From positions 57,807,602-57,871,601 of the forward strand of contig JANJXV010000013.1 of the NCBI GenBank assembly GCA_024803745.1: 64,000 nt of DNA, read 5' to 3'. The DNA comes from Megascapheus bottae. Taxonomy: Eukaryota; Chordata; Mammalia; Rodentia; Geomyidae. The notes under the pieces are model-generated. The model was not told the origin of the DNA, ran no database searches, and was given only the letters and a program-made list of their open reading frames with translations. A program made the position numbers and the translations under genes. Shown one piece after another: positions 26,801-38,921 of the stretch (position 1 is its first letter; every line of letters starts with the position of its first letter).

Positions 26801-29800
26801 GGTTGTTTCTGGAGGTGTTGGAGAAGTGGTCGGTGGGGTAGTTGTAGTTGAAGGTGTTGATGTTGAAGTGGAAGTTGGTGGGGTTGGAGTTGGTGGAAGA
26901 GTGGTAGATGTGGAAGTTGGTGGGGTTGGAGGTGTTGGAGAAGTGGTGGATGGGGTAGTGGTTGTGGTTGGAGGTGTTGGAGAAGTGGTGGATGGGGTAG
27001 TGGTTGTGGTTGGAGGTGTTGGAGAAGTGGTGGATGGGGTAGTGGTTGTGGTTGGAGGTGTTGGAGAAGTGGTGGATGGGGTAGTGGTTGTTTCTGGAGG
27101 TGTTGGAGAAGTGGTGGATGGGGTAGTGGTTGTGGTTGAAGGTGTTGGAGAAGTGGTGTATGGGGTAGTTGTTTCTGGAGGTGTTGGAGAAGCGGTGGAT
27201 GGGGTAGTGGTTGTTTCTGGAGGTGTTGGAGAACTGGTGGTTGGGGTAGTGGTTGTGGTTGAAGGTGTTGATGTTGAAGTGGAAGTTGGTAGGGTTGGAG
27301 TTGGTGGAAGAGTGGTAGATGTGGAAGTTGGGGAGGTTGAAGGTGTTGGAGAAGTGGTGGATGGGGTAGTGGTTGTGGTTGGAGGTGTTGGAGAAGTGGT
27401 GGATGGGGTAGTGGTTGTGGTTGAAGGTGGGGTTGGAGAAGTGGTGGATGGGGTAGTGGTTGTGGTTGGAGGTGTTGGAGAAGTGGTGGATGGGGTAGTT
27501 GTTGTGGTTGGAGGTGTTGGAGAAGTGGTGGATGGGGTAGTGGTTGTGGTTGAAGGTGTTGGAGAAGTGGTGGATGGGGTAGTGGTTGTGGTTGGAGGTG
27601 TGACTGGAGAAGTGGTGGATGGGGTAGTGGTTGTGGTTGAAGGTGGGGTTGGAGAAGTGGAGGATGGGGTACTGGTTGTGGTTGGAGGTGTTGGAGAAGT
27701 GGTGGTTGGGGTAGTGGTTGTAGTTGAAGGTGTTGATGTTGAAGTGGAAGTTGGTAGGGTTGGAGTTGGTGGAAGAGTGGTAGATGTGGAAGTTGGTGGG
27801 GTTGAAGGTGTTGGAGAAGTAGTGGATGGGGTAGTTGTTGTTTCTGGAGGTGTTGGAGAAGTGGTGGATGGGGTAGTGGTTGTGGTTGAAGGTGTTGGAG
27901 AAGTGGTGGATGGGGTAGTGGTTGTGGTTGGAGGTGTTGGAGAAGTGGTGGATGGGGTAGTGGTTGTGGTTGAAGGTGTTGGAGAAGTGGTGGATGGGGT
28001 AGTGGTTGTGGTTGGAGGTGTTGGAGAAGTGGTGGATGGGGTAGTGGTTGTGGTTGAAGGTGTTGGAGAAGTGGTGGATGGGGTAGTAGTTGTGGTTGAA
28101 GGTGTTGGAGAAGTGGTGGATGGGGTAGTTGTTGTGGTTGGAGGTGTTGGAGAAGTGGTGGATGGGGTAGTGGTTGTGGTTGGAGTTGGGGTTGGAGAAG
28201 TGGTGGATGGGGTAGTGGTTGTGGTTGAAGGTGTTGGAGAAGTGGTGGATGGGGTAGTGGTTGTGGTTGGAGGTGGGGTTGGAGAAGTGGTGGATGGAGT
28301 ACTGGTTGTGGTTGGAGGTGTTGGAGAAGTGGTGGATGGGGTAGTTGTTGTGCTTGGAGGTGCGGTTGGAGAAGTGGTGGATGGGGTAGTGGTTGTGGTT
28401 GGAGGTGGGGTTGGAGAAGTGGTGGATGGGGTAGTTGTTGTGGTTGGAGGTGTTGGAGAAGTGGTGGATGGGGTAGTGGTTGTGGTTGGAGGTGTTGGAG
28501 AAGTGGTCGATGGGGTACTGGTTGTGGTTGGAGGTGTGACTGGAGAAGTGGTGGGTGGGGTAGTGGTTGTGGTTGGAGGTGTTGGGGAAGTGGTGGATGG
28601 GGTAGTGGTTGTAGTTGGAGGTGTTGGAGAAGTTGTGGATGGGGTAGTGGTTGTGGTTGGAGGTGTTGGAGAAGTGGTGGATGGGGTAGTGGTTGTAGTT
28701 GGAGGTGTTGGAGAAGTGGTCGATGGGGTACTGGTTGTGGTTGGAGGTGTGACTGGAGAAGTGGTGGGTGGGGTAGTAGTTGTGGTTGGAGGTGTTGGAG
28801 AAGTGGTGGATGGGGTAGTGGTTGTGGTTGGAGGTGGGGTTGGAGAAGTGGTGGATGGGGTAGTGGTTGTGGTTGGAGGTGTTGGAGAAATGGTGGATGG
28901 GGTAGTGGTTGTGGTTGGAGGTGTTGGAGAAGTGGTGGATGGGGTAGTGGTTGTGGTTGAAGGTGTTGGAGAAGTGGTGGATAGGGTAGTTGTTGTGGTT
29001 GGAGGTGTTGGAGAAGTGGTGGATGGGGTAGTTGTTTCTGGAGGTGTTGGAGAAGTGGTGGATGGGGTAGAGGTTGTGGTTGAAGGTGTTGGAGAAGTGG
29101 TGGATGGGGTAGTGGTTGTGGTTGAAGGTGGGGTTGGAGAAGTGGTGGATGGGGTAGTAGTTGTGGTTGGAGGTGTTGGAGAAGTGGTGGATGGGGTAGT
29201 GGTTGTAGTTGAAGGTGTTGGAGAAGTGGTGGATGGGGTAGTAGTTGTGGTTGGAGGTGTTGGAGAAGTGGTGGATGGGGTAGTTGTTGTGCTTGGAGGT
29301 GCGGTTGGAGAAGTGGTGGATGGGGTAGTGGTTGTAGTTGGAGGTGGGGTTGGAGAAGTGGTGGATGGGGTAGTGGTTGTGGTTGAAGGTGTTGGAGAAG
29401 TGGTGGATGGGGTAGTGGTTGTGGTTGAAGGTGGGGTTGGAGAAGTGGTGGATGGGGTAGTAGTTGTGGTTGGAGGTGTTGGAGAAGTGGTGGATGGGGT
29501 AGTGGTTGTAGTTGAAGGTGTTGGAGAAGTGGTGGATGGGGTAGTAGTTGTGGTTGGAGGTGTTGGAGAAGTGGTGGATGGGGTAGTGGTTGTGGTTGAA
29601 GGTGTTGGAGAAGTGGTGGATGGGGTAGTGGTTGTGGTTGAAGGTGTTGGAGAAGTGGTGGATGGGGTAGTGGTTGTGGTTGAAGGTGTTGGAGAAGTGG
29701 TGGATGGGGTAGTTGTTGTGCTTGGAGGTGCGGTTGGAGAAGTGGTGGATGGGGTAGTGGTTGTAGTTGGAGGTGGGGTTGGAGAAGTGGTGGATGGGGT

Positions 29801-32800
29801 AGTGGTTGTGGTTGAAGGTGTTGGAGAAGTGGTGAATGGGGTAGTGATTGTGGTTGGAGGTGGGGTTTGAGAAGTGGTGGATGGGGTAGTTGTTGTGGTT
29901 GAAGGTGTTGGAGAAGTGGTGGATGGGGTAGTTGTTGTGGTTGGAGGTGTTGGAGAAGTGGTGGATGGGGTAGTTGTTGTGCTTGGAGGTGCGATTGGAG
30001 AAGTGGTGGATGGGGTAGTGGTTGTAGTTGGAGGTGGGGTTGGAGAAGTGGTGGATGGGGTAGTTGTTGTGGTTGAAGGTGTTGGAGAAGTGGTAGATGG
30101 GGTAGTTGTTGTGGTTGGAGGTGTTGGAGAAGTGGTCAATGGGGTAGTTGTTTCTGGAGGTGTTGGAGAAGTGGTGGATGGGGTAGTGGTTGTGGTTGAA
30201 GGTGGGGTTGGAGAAGTGGTGGATGGGGTAGTGGTTGTGGTTGAAGGTGTTGGAGAAGTGGTGGATGGGGTAGTGGTTGTGGTTGGAGGTGTTGGAGAAG
30301 TGGTCAATGGGGTAGTGCTTGTGTATGGAGGTGTTGGAGAAGTGGTGGATGGGGTAGTGGTTGTGGTTGGAGGTGGGGTTGGAGAAGTGGTGGATGGAGT
30401 ACTGGTTGTGGTTGGAGGTGTTGGAGAAGTGGTGGATGGGGTAGTTGTTGTGCTTGGAGGTGCGGTTGGAGAAGTGGTGGATGGGGTAGTGGTTGTAGTT
30501 GGAGGTGGGGTTGGAGAAGTGGTGGATGGGGTAGTGGTTGTGGTTGAAGGTGTTGGAGAAGTGGTGGATGGGGTAGTGGTTGTGGTTGGAGGTGGGGTTT
30601 GAGAAGTGGTGGATGGGGTAGTTGTTGTGGTTGAAGGTGTTGGAGAAGTGGTGGATGGGGTAGTGGTTGTGGTTGAAGGTGGGGTTGGAGAAGTGGTGGA
30701 TGGGGTAGTAGTTGTGGTTGGAGGTGTTGGAGAAGTGGTGGATGGGGTAGTGGTTGTAGTTGAAGGTGTTGGAGAAGTGGTGGATGGGGTAGTAGTTGTG
30801 GTTGGAGGTGTTGGAGAAGTGGTGGATGGGGTAGTGGTTGTGGTTGAAGGTGTTGGAGAAGTGGTGGATGGGGTAGTGGTTGTGGTTGAAGGTGTTGGAG
30901 AAGTGGTGGATGGGGTAGTGGTTGTGGTTGAAGGTGTTGGAGAAGTGGTGGATGGGGTAGTAGTTGTGGTTGGAGGTGTTGGGGAAGTGGTGGATGGGGT
31001 AGTGGTTGTGGTTGGAGGTGGGGTTGGAGAAGTGGTAGATGGAGTACTGTTTGTGGTTGGAGGTGTTGGAGAAGTGGTGGATGGGGTAGTTGTTGTGCTT
31101 GGAGGTGCGGTTGGAGAAGTGGTGGATGGGGTAGTGGTTGTAGTTGGAGGTGGGGTTGGAGAAGTGGTGGATGGGGTAGTGGTTGTGGTTGAAGGTGTTG
31201 GAGAAGTGGTGGATGGGGTAGTGGTTGTGGTTGGAGGTGGGGTTTGAGAAGTGGTGGATGGGGTAGTTGTTGTGGTTGAAGGTGTTGGAGAAGTGGTGGA
31301 TGGGGTAGTTGTTGTGGTTGGAGGTGTTGGAGAAGTGGTGGATGGGGTAGTTGTTGTGCTTGGAGGTGCGATTGGAGAAGTGGTGGATGGGGTAGTGGTT
31401 GTAGTTGGAGGTGGGGTTGGAGAAGTGGTGGATGGGGTAGTTGTTGTGGTTGAAGGTGTTGGAGAAGTGGTAGATGGGGTAGTTGTTGTGGTTGGAGGTG
31501 TTGGAGAAGTGGTCAATGGGGTAGTTGTTTCTGGAGGTGTTGGAGAAGTGGTGGATGGGGTAGTGGTTGTGGTTGAAGGTGGGGTTGGAGAAGTGGTGGA
31601 TGGGGTAGTGGTTGTGGTTGAAGGTGTTGGAGAAGTGGTGGATGGGGTAGTGGTTGTGGTTGGAGGTGTTGGAGAAGTGGTCAATGGGGTAGTGCTTGTG
31701 TATGGAGGTGTTGGAGAAGTGGTGGATGGGGTAGTGGTTGTGGTTGGAGGTGGGGTTGGAGAAGTGGTGGATGGAGTACTGGTTGTGGTTGGAGGTGTTG
31801 GAGAAGTAGTGGATGGGGTAGTTGTTGTGCTTGGAGGTGCGGTTGGAGAAGTGGTGGATGGGGTAGTGGTTGTAGTTGGAGGTGGGGTTGGAGAAGTGGT
31901 GGATGGGGTAGTGGTTGTGGTTGAAGGTGTTGGAGAAGTGGTGGATGGGGTAGTGGTTGTGGTTGGAGGTGTTGGAGAAGTGGTCAATGGGGTAGTGCTT
32001 GTGTATGGAGGTGTTGGAGAAGTGGTGGATGGGGTAGTGGTTGTGGGGGGAGGTGCGGTTGGAGACGTGGTGGATGGTGTAGTGGTTGTGGTTGGATGTG
32101 TTGGAGAAGTGGTGGATGGAGTAGTGGTTGTGGGTGGAGGTGCGGTTGGAGACGTGGTGGATGGGGTACTGGTTGTGGTTGGAGGTGGGGTTGGAGAAGT
32201 GGTGGATGGGATAGTGTTTGTGGTTGAGGGTGTTGTAGAAGTGGTGGATGGGGTAGTGGTTGTGGATGGAGGTGTTGGAGAAGTGGTGGATGGGGTAGTG
32301 GTTGTGGTTGGAGGTGTTGGAGAAGTGGTGGATGGGGTACTGGTTGTGGTTGGAGGTGTTGGAGAAGTGGTGGATGGGGTAGTGGTTGTGGTTGGAGGTG
32401 GGGTTGGAGAAGTGGTGGATGGGGTAGTGGTTGTGGTTGGAGGTGGGGTTGGAGAAGTGGTGGATGGGGTTGTGGTTGTGGTTGGAGGTGGGGTTGGAGA
32501 AGTGGTGGATGGGGTAGTGGTTGTAGTTGGAGGTGTTGGAGAAATGGTGGATGGGGTAGTGGTTGTGGTTGGAGGTGTTGGAGAAGTGGTGGATGGGGTA
32601 GTGGTTGTGGTTGAAGGTGTTGGAGAAGTGGTGGATGGGGTAATTGTTGTGCTTGGAGGTGCGGTTGGAGAAGTGGTGGATGGGGTAGTGGTTGTGGTTG
32701 AAGGTGGGGTTGGAGAAGTGGTGGATGGGGTAGTGGTTGTGGTTGGAGGTGTGACTGGAGAAGTGGTGGATGGGGTAGTGGTTGTGGTTGAAGGTGTTGG

Positions 32801-35800
32801 AGAAGTGGTGGATGGGGTAGTGGTTGTGGTTGAAGGTGTTGGAGAAGTGGTGGATGGGGTAGTTGTTGTGGTTGGAGGTGTTGGAGAAGTGGTCAATGGG
32901 GTAGTTGTTTCTGGAGGTGTTGGAGAAGTGGTGGATGGGGTAGTGGTTGTGGTTGAAGGTGGGGTTGGAGAAGTGGTGGATGGGGTAGTGGTTGTGGTTG
33001 AAGGTGTTGGAGAAGTGGTGGATGGGGTAGTTGTTGTGGTTGGAGGTGTTGGAGAAGTGGTCAATGGGGTAGCGGTTGTGTATGGAGGTGTTGGAGAAGT
33101 GGTGGATGGGGTAGTGGTTGTGGTTGAAGGTGTTGGAGAAGTGGTGGATGGGGTAGTGGTTGTGGTTGGAGGTGTTGGAGAAGTGGTCAATGGGGTAGTG
33201 GTTGTGGTTGAAGGTGTTGGAGAAGTGGTGGATGGGGTAGTGGTTGTGGGTGGAGGTGCGGTTGGAGACGTGGTGGATGGGGTAGTGGTTGTTTCTGGAG
33301 TTGTTGGAGAAGTGGTGGATGGGGTAGTGATTGTGGTTGGAGGTGTTGGAGAAGTGGTGGATGGAGTACTGGTTGTGGTTGGAGGTGGGGTTGGAGAAGT
33401 GGTGGATGGGGTAGTGTTTGTGGTTGAGGGTGTTGTAGAAGTGGTGGATGGGGTAGTGGTTGTGGATGGAGGTGTTGTAGAAGTGGTGGATGGGGTAGTG
33501 GTTGTGGGTGGAGGTGTTGGAGAAGTGGTGGATGGGGTAGTTGTTTCTGGAGGTGTTGGAGAAGTGGTGGATGGGGTAGTGGTTGTTTCTGGAGGTGTTG
33601 GAGAAGTGGTCGTTGGGGTAGTTGTAGTTGAAGGTGTTGATGTTGAAGTGGAAGTTGGTAGGGTTGGAGTTGGTGGAAGAGTGGTAGATGTGGAAGTTGG
33701 TGGGGTTGGAGGTGTTGGAGAAGTGGTGGATGGGGTAGTGGTTGTGGTTGGAGGTGTTGGAGAAGTGGTGGATGGGGTTGTGGTTGTGGTTGGAGGTGTT
33801 GGAGAAGTGGTGGATGGGGTTGTGGTTGTGGTTGGAGGTGTTGGAGAAGTGGTGGATGGGGTAGTGGTTGTGGTTGAGGGTGTTGGAGAAGTGGTAGATG
33901 GGGTAGTGGTTGTGGGTGGAGGTGTTGGAGAAGTAGTGGATGGGGTAGTGGTTGTGGTTGGAGGTGTTGGAGAAGTAGTGGATGGGGTAGTGGTTGTGGG
34001 TGGAGGTGTGGTAGGAGACGTGGTGGGTGTGGTGGTTGTCTTTGGTGTTGCTGGGGTTGTGGAAGTCGTGGTTGGAGTTCCGGTGGTGGTTGAGTAGGGC
34101 ATACACTCACAGCAGTAGACGTTGATCTCGTAGTTAAGACAGATGGGGACTAGGAGAGGCTGGCTCAGGTTCTGGTCCTTATTCCTGCATATCAGCCCCA
34201 CAGAGGTGTTACAGACCACTGTCTGCCCCAGCTGGTCGATTGGAGTGCTGGGGTACGACACAGCTCTGCAGGCGATGTCCCAGGCCTCTCCTTCGCAGAC
34301 ATTTTCCACCAACTCAAAGTCACCTGTCTTGTTAGGGTAGAGTTTACCTGAATCCCACCAGCCAGTCCACTTACATTCCGGCACACATGTTGTCTGAGGC
34401 GTGGTGGCTGTGGATGGTGATGAAATGGTCGCGGTGGACGTTGGTGGGGTGGTGGGTGTTGATGTTGGTGAAGTGGTGGAGGTTGGTGGGGCTGTCGTCG
34501 TTGGTGCTGGTGAACTGGTCGGTGTTGTTGATGAGATGGTTGTGGTGGAGGTTGGTGGGGTGGTGGGTGTTGGTGTTGGTGAAGTGGTGGAGGTTGGTGG
34601 GGTGGTGGGTGTTGGTGTTGGTGAAGTGGTGGAGGTTGGTGGGGCTGTCGTCGTTGGTGCTGGTGAACTGGTCGGTGTTGTTGATGAGATGGTTGTGGTG
34701 GAGGTTGGTGGGGTGGTGGGTGTTGGTGTTGGTGAAGTGGTGGAGGTTGGTGGGGTGGTGGGTGTTGGTGTTGGTGAAGTGGTGGACGTTGGTGGGGTGG
34801 TGGGTGTTGGTGTTGGTGAAGTGGTGGAGGTTGGTGGGGCTGTCGTCGTTGGTGCTGGTGAACTGGTCGGTGTTGTTGATGAGATGGTTGTGGTGGAGGT
34901 TGGTGGGGTGGTGGGTGTTGGAGACGTGGGGGATGTGGTTGGTGGTGGCGTGGTAGTTGGTGGTGATGTGCCTGGTGTGGAGGTTGGTGTGGTGGTAGGT
35001 GCTGGTGTGGGAGTTATAGGGGTTGGTGGCGTGGATGTTGGTGGGGTGGTGGAGGTGGTGGTGGTGGTGGGTGTAGGTGAGGTGGTGGACAAGCAGAACT
35101 CTGGTGGCATGCAGCACTTGACTCGTATCTCGTAGTCATCACAGGTGTCCCCTTCCTCTGCCTCGCAAACCAACCCATGTGTGAGGTTGCACTGCACGTC
35201 GGTCCTGTTGGCGTGGGGCTCTGTGGTGGACCTGCACTCGATCTCCTCAGGAGCTGTGCAGACACCGTCGAATGTCTCGTGGTCACGGCCATTGGTGCCA
35301 TTCTCTGGGTGGTTCTCATTGATCCAGTCAGACCAGATGCAGCACCACTCTAAGAAACAAAACCCAGGATTGGTCGTGTGTGGCTGGCGAGAGGGGCACC
35401 CACCAATTTAGAAGTCCGACCCCACCGAAGGCCACCACCCCTCCCTGTCCTCCCCAGGTCTCGTTTGTTGGGACAGACCTTGGGGCGGAACCACCCTTTG
35501 CACGATCATTTTGCAGCCTTAAGGCTGAGGCCCGGGAGAAGGGGCCTGGCAGAGCTGGGCGTGGTGGGCAGCCCAGGTCGCCAGGCTCCAGCTTAGTGCT
35601 CTTCCCAAATCAGATATTTTCAACTCTTTGTGTAAAATAGCTAAATGGAAACGGCCGAGCCGTGGGACTTCCACCTGTCATCCCAGCTACTCAAGAGGCT
35701 GGGTTCTGAGGATCTTGCTTTGAAACCAACCTGGCAGAAAAGCCCATGAGAGGGCTGGGAGTGTGGCCTAGTGGTGAGTGCTTCCTTGGCATGCATGGAG

Positions 35801-37954
35801 TCCTGGGATCGATTCCTTGGTGCCCATACACAGAAAGAGCCAGAAGTGGTGTTGGGGCTGAACTGGTGGAGATCCAGCCTCACTCAAGCAAAAAGCCAAG
35901 TGAAAGCACAAGGCCTTGAGTTCAAGCCCTCTTACTGGCACAAAATGAGTAAATAAATAGAACCCCAAAGGACCACCATTCCCGGAAGAAAGAGTGTGGA
36001 AGGCGTTGGTGTTTTTCCTCTGCTCAGTCACCTGAGCAGCTCCTGGACCCCGTCGTGACACCCCTCACCTCACCTGCTCCTTACGAATCAGCATAAAGCC
36101 AGGATCACTTACTCGGAGTTGTTGACGTAACTGCAATGGAGAGGATGAAGAGAAATATCATGACACAGGCTTCTGAGACTTTTTAAAGCACATATCTGAA
36201 GGTGTCTTTCTGCCCGTGGCTGTCACACTGCTGGCATCTTGTCCCCACGGGGTGACTTCATCCAGAACAGATGGGGAGGAGGGATTTCAGGAAGTCCCTC
36301 TGCTTCCCTCAGCCTTAGGAATGAGCCACCCAGGTTCAGAGGAAAGATGCTGCGGCCTCCAATTCGCACGGGTTTGCAGAGCAGAGGGAAGCCCAGCCCC
36401 TGGGAGCCCAGCCCTGTGAGCCCTGTGAGCCCTGGGAGCCCCTGGGAGCCCCTGGGAGCCCCTGGGAGCCCCTGTCAGCCTGGCCCTGGGAGCCCTGGGA
36501 GCCCCTGGGAGCCCCTGGGAGCCCTATGAGCCCTGGGAGCCCTATGAGCCCCTGTCAGCCTGGCCCTGTGAGCCCTGTGAGTCCCTGGGAGCCCTGTGAA
36601 CCCCTGGGAGCCCCGTGAGCCCCTGTGAGCCCTGTGAGCCCTGTCAGCCCCTGTCAGCCCCTGTCAGCCCTGTGAGCCCCTGTCAGCCCCTGTCAGCCTG
36701 GCCCTATGAGCTCTGGGAGCCCTGGGAGCCCTGTGAACCCCTATGAGCCCTGTGAACCCCTGTGAGCCCTGTGAGCCCTTGTCAGCCCTGTGAGCCCTGT
36801 GAGCCCTGTGAGCCCCTGTGAGCCCCTATCAGCCTGGCCCTGTGAGCCCTGGGAGTCCTGTGAGCCCCAGGAGCCCTGTGAGCCCCGGGAGCCCTGGGAG
36901 CCCTGTGAACCCCTATGAGCCCTGTGAGCCCTGTGAACCCCTGTGAGCCCTGTGAGCCCCTGTCAGCCCTGTGAGCCCTGTGAGCCCCTGTCAGCCCTGT
37001 GAGCCCTGTGAGCCCCTGTCAGCCCTGTGAGCCCTGGGAGTCCTGTGAGCCCCAGGAGCCCTGGGAGCCCTGGGAGCCCTGGGAGCCCTGTGAACCCCTA
37101 TGAGCCCTGTGAACCCCTGTGAGCCCTGTGAGCCCTGTGAGCCCTTGTCAGCCCTGTGAGCCCTGTGAGCCCTGTGAGCCCCTGTGAGCCCCTGTGAGCC
37201 CCTGTCAGCCTGGCCCTGTGAGCCCTGGGAGTCCTGTGAGCCCCAGGAGCCCTGTGAGCCCCGGGAGCCCTGGGAGCCCTGTGAACCCCTATGAGCCCTG
37301 TGAGCCCTGTGAACCCCTGTGAGCCCTGTCAGCCCCTGTCAGCCCCTGTCAGCCTGGCCCTGTGAGCCCTGTGATCTCTGTCAGCCCTGGGAGCCCCTGG
37401 GAGCCCCTGGGGGCCATGTGAGCCCGGCCCCCAGCCTCTCGCGGGGGCTGCCTGCAGGGAAGGGAAGTGTGGCTGACCCTCACCTGTCCCAGGGGTAGTG
37501 GTGGTGGTGACGGACATGGGGGGGGTGAAGGACGTGGTGACTGCGGTGGTCGGGGTGGAGGGGGCTGGGCTGGTGCAGATGTCGAAATGAGTTTCCGTTC
37601 CATTGGGGCCGCAGATCTGTGAGTAGCAGAAGGCGCCATCCTGGGTCTGGTTGATAACTTTTCCTAGGATGGAATGACAGGAAAGAGATGGACTCCCCAG
37701 CCACCGGGCGGGGCTGGGGGAGCACCCACAAGAAGGGACAGAAACACGTTGGTGAGCTCTCAGGGGCAGGGCCCAAGAGGAAAACCCCGGCAAGAAACCA
37801 GGCCACCCCCTGGGCCAGAGCAGGAGCCTGGGCTCCCCGGCTGGGGTCCCCGCCTGCTCACTCACCTATGTCTGTCTGGCAGATGATTTGTGAGGAATTT
37901 GTGCACGTGCTGCAAGTAAAACACAGCAGCTGCTAGCTGGCCCTTACACCTTTC

Positions 37955-38003
<49 letters not shown>

Positions 38004-38884
38004 ACCTCTACACCCTCCCTGCTCTCTCTCTCTCACACACACCACCCCTACACCCTCCCCGCCACACAGACACCCACTGGTCCCCAGGAGCATCCTAGGC
38101 CAGAAGCCTCCATAAGCTTCCCAGACCCTGTCCACAGCCTGCTGCAGAGCAGACAGGGACACGCGAGGTGAGGAAATGCCAGGTCGAGCAGGGGTGGGGG
38201 ACAGAGGGCCACCTCATCCCCACGGAGAGGGGCCGGAAGCCAGGCACTGGTGGCAGGTGCCCGTCATCCTAGCTGCTCAGGACCCTGAGGTGTGGAAGGT
38301 CACACATCAAAGCCAGCCCAGACAGAGGGGTCTGCGAAACTCCATGTCAGCAACCAGCAGAGAGCCAGGCTGGAGGGGAGACTCCAGTGGTAGAGGGCCA
38401 GCAAGCAACCATGAGGCCTGGAGTTCAAACCCTGGCTCCAGGGGAGAAGAAGGAAGGGAGGGAGGGAGGGAGGGAAGGAGGGGGGAGAGGGAGGGCGGGG
38501 GAGGGGAAAGGGAGTGGGGCTTCATGCTGTAAGCACGCACAGCTGAGTGCACCTTTGTGTGACCCACTCTGTGCACGTGTTGTGTGACTCGTGTGTGTTG
38601 CCTGTGTGTGCATTGTGTGCTCTCTGTGCATGCATGTGGTGTGTGTGCACGCGTGTGGGTTATGTATGCATGGGTCACGTGTGTGCATGTGTGTAGGTCA
38701 TGTGTATGCTGTGTTTGGTATGTATAAGTGGCATGTTGTGCTTTGCATGCGTATGCGTTGGTTACACATGTGCTGTGTATGTGCTTTGTGTGCATGTGTG
38801 TGGGTGACATGAGAGGGTGACATGTGAGCTGCGCATGCATGTGTGGCTCGTTTTCATGCCCGTGTGTGTATGGCTCTGCTGTGT

Positions 38885-38921
<37 letters not shown>

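Noticed and set aside
25059..34097. Very long plus-strand ORFs (1,603, 948, 242 and 213 codons; Val/Gly-rich)
   Set aside because: They are the antisense shadow of the PTS2 repeat; the unit simply has no stop on that strand. They break at the same variant (GGTTTGAG) three times, and nothing suggests a promoter or splice sites.
33187..34110. Third minus-frame ORF of 307 codons (Pro/Gln/Leu-rich)
   Set aside because: Same cause: repeat composition. It is open only over the N-terminal tenth of the array.
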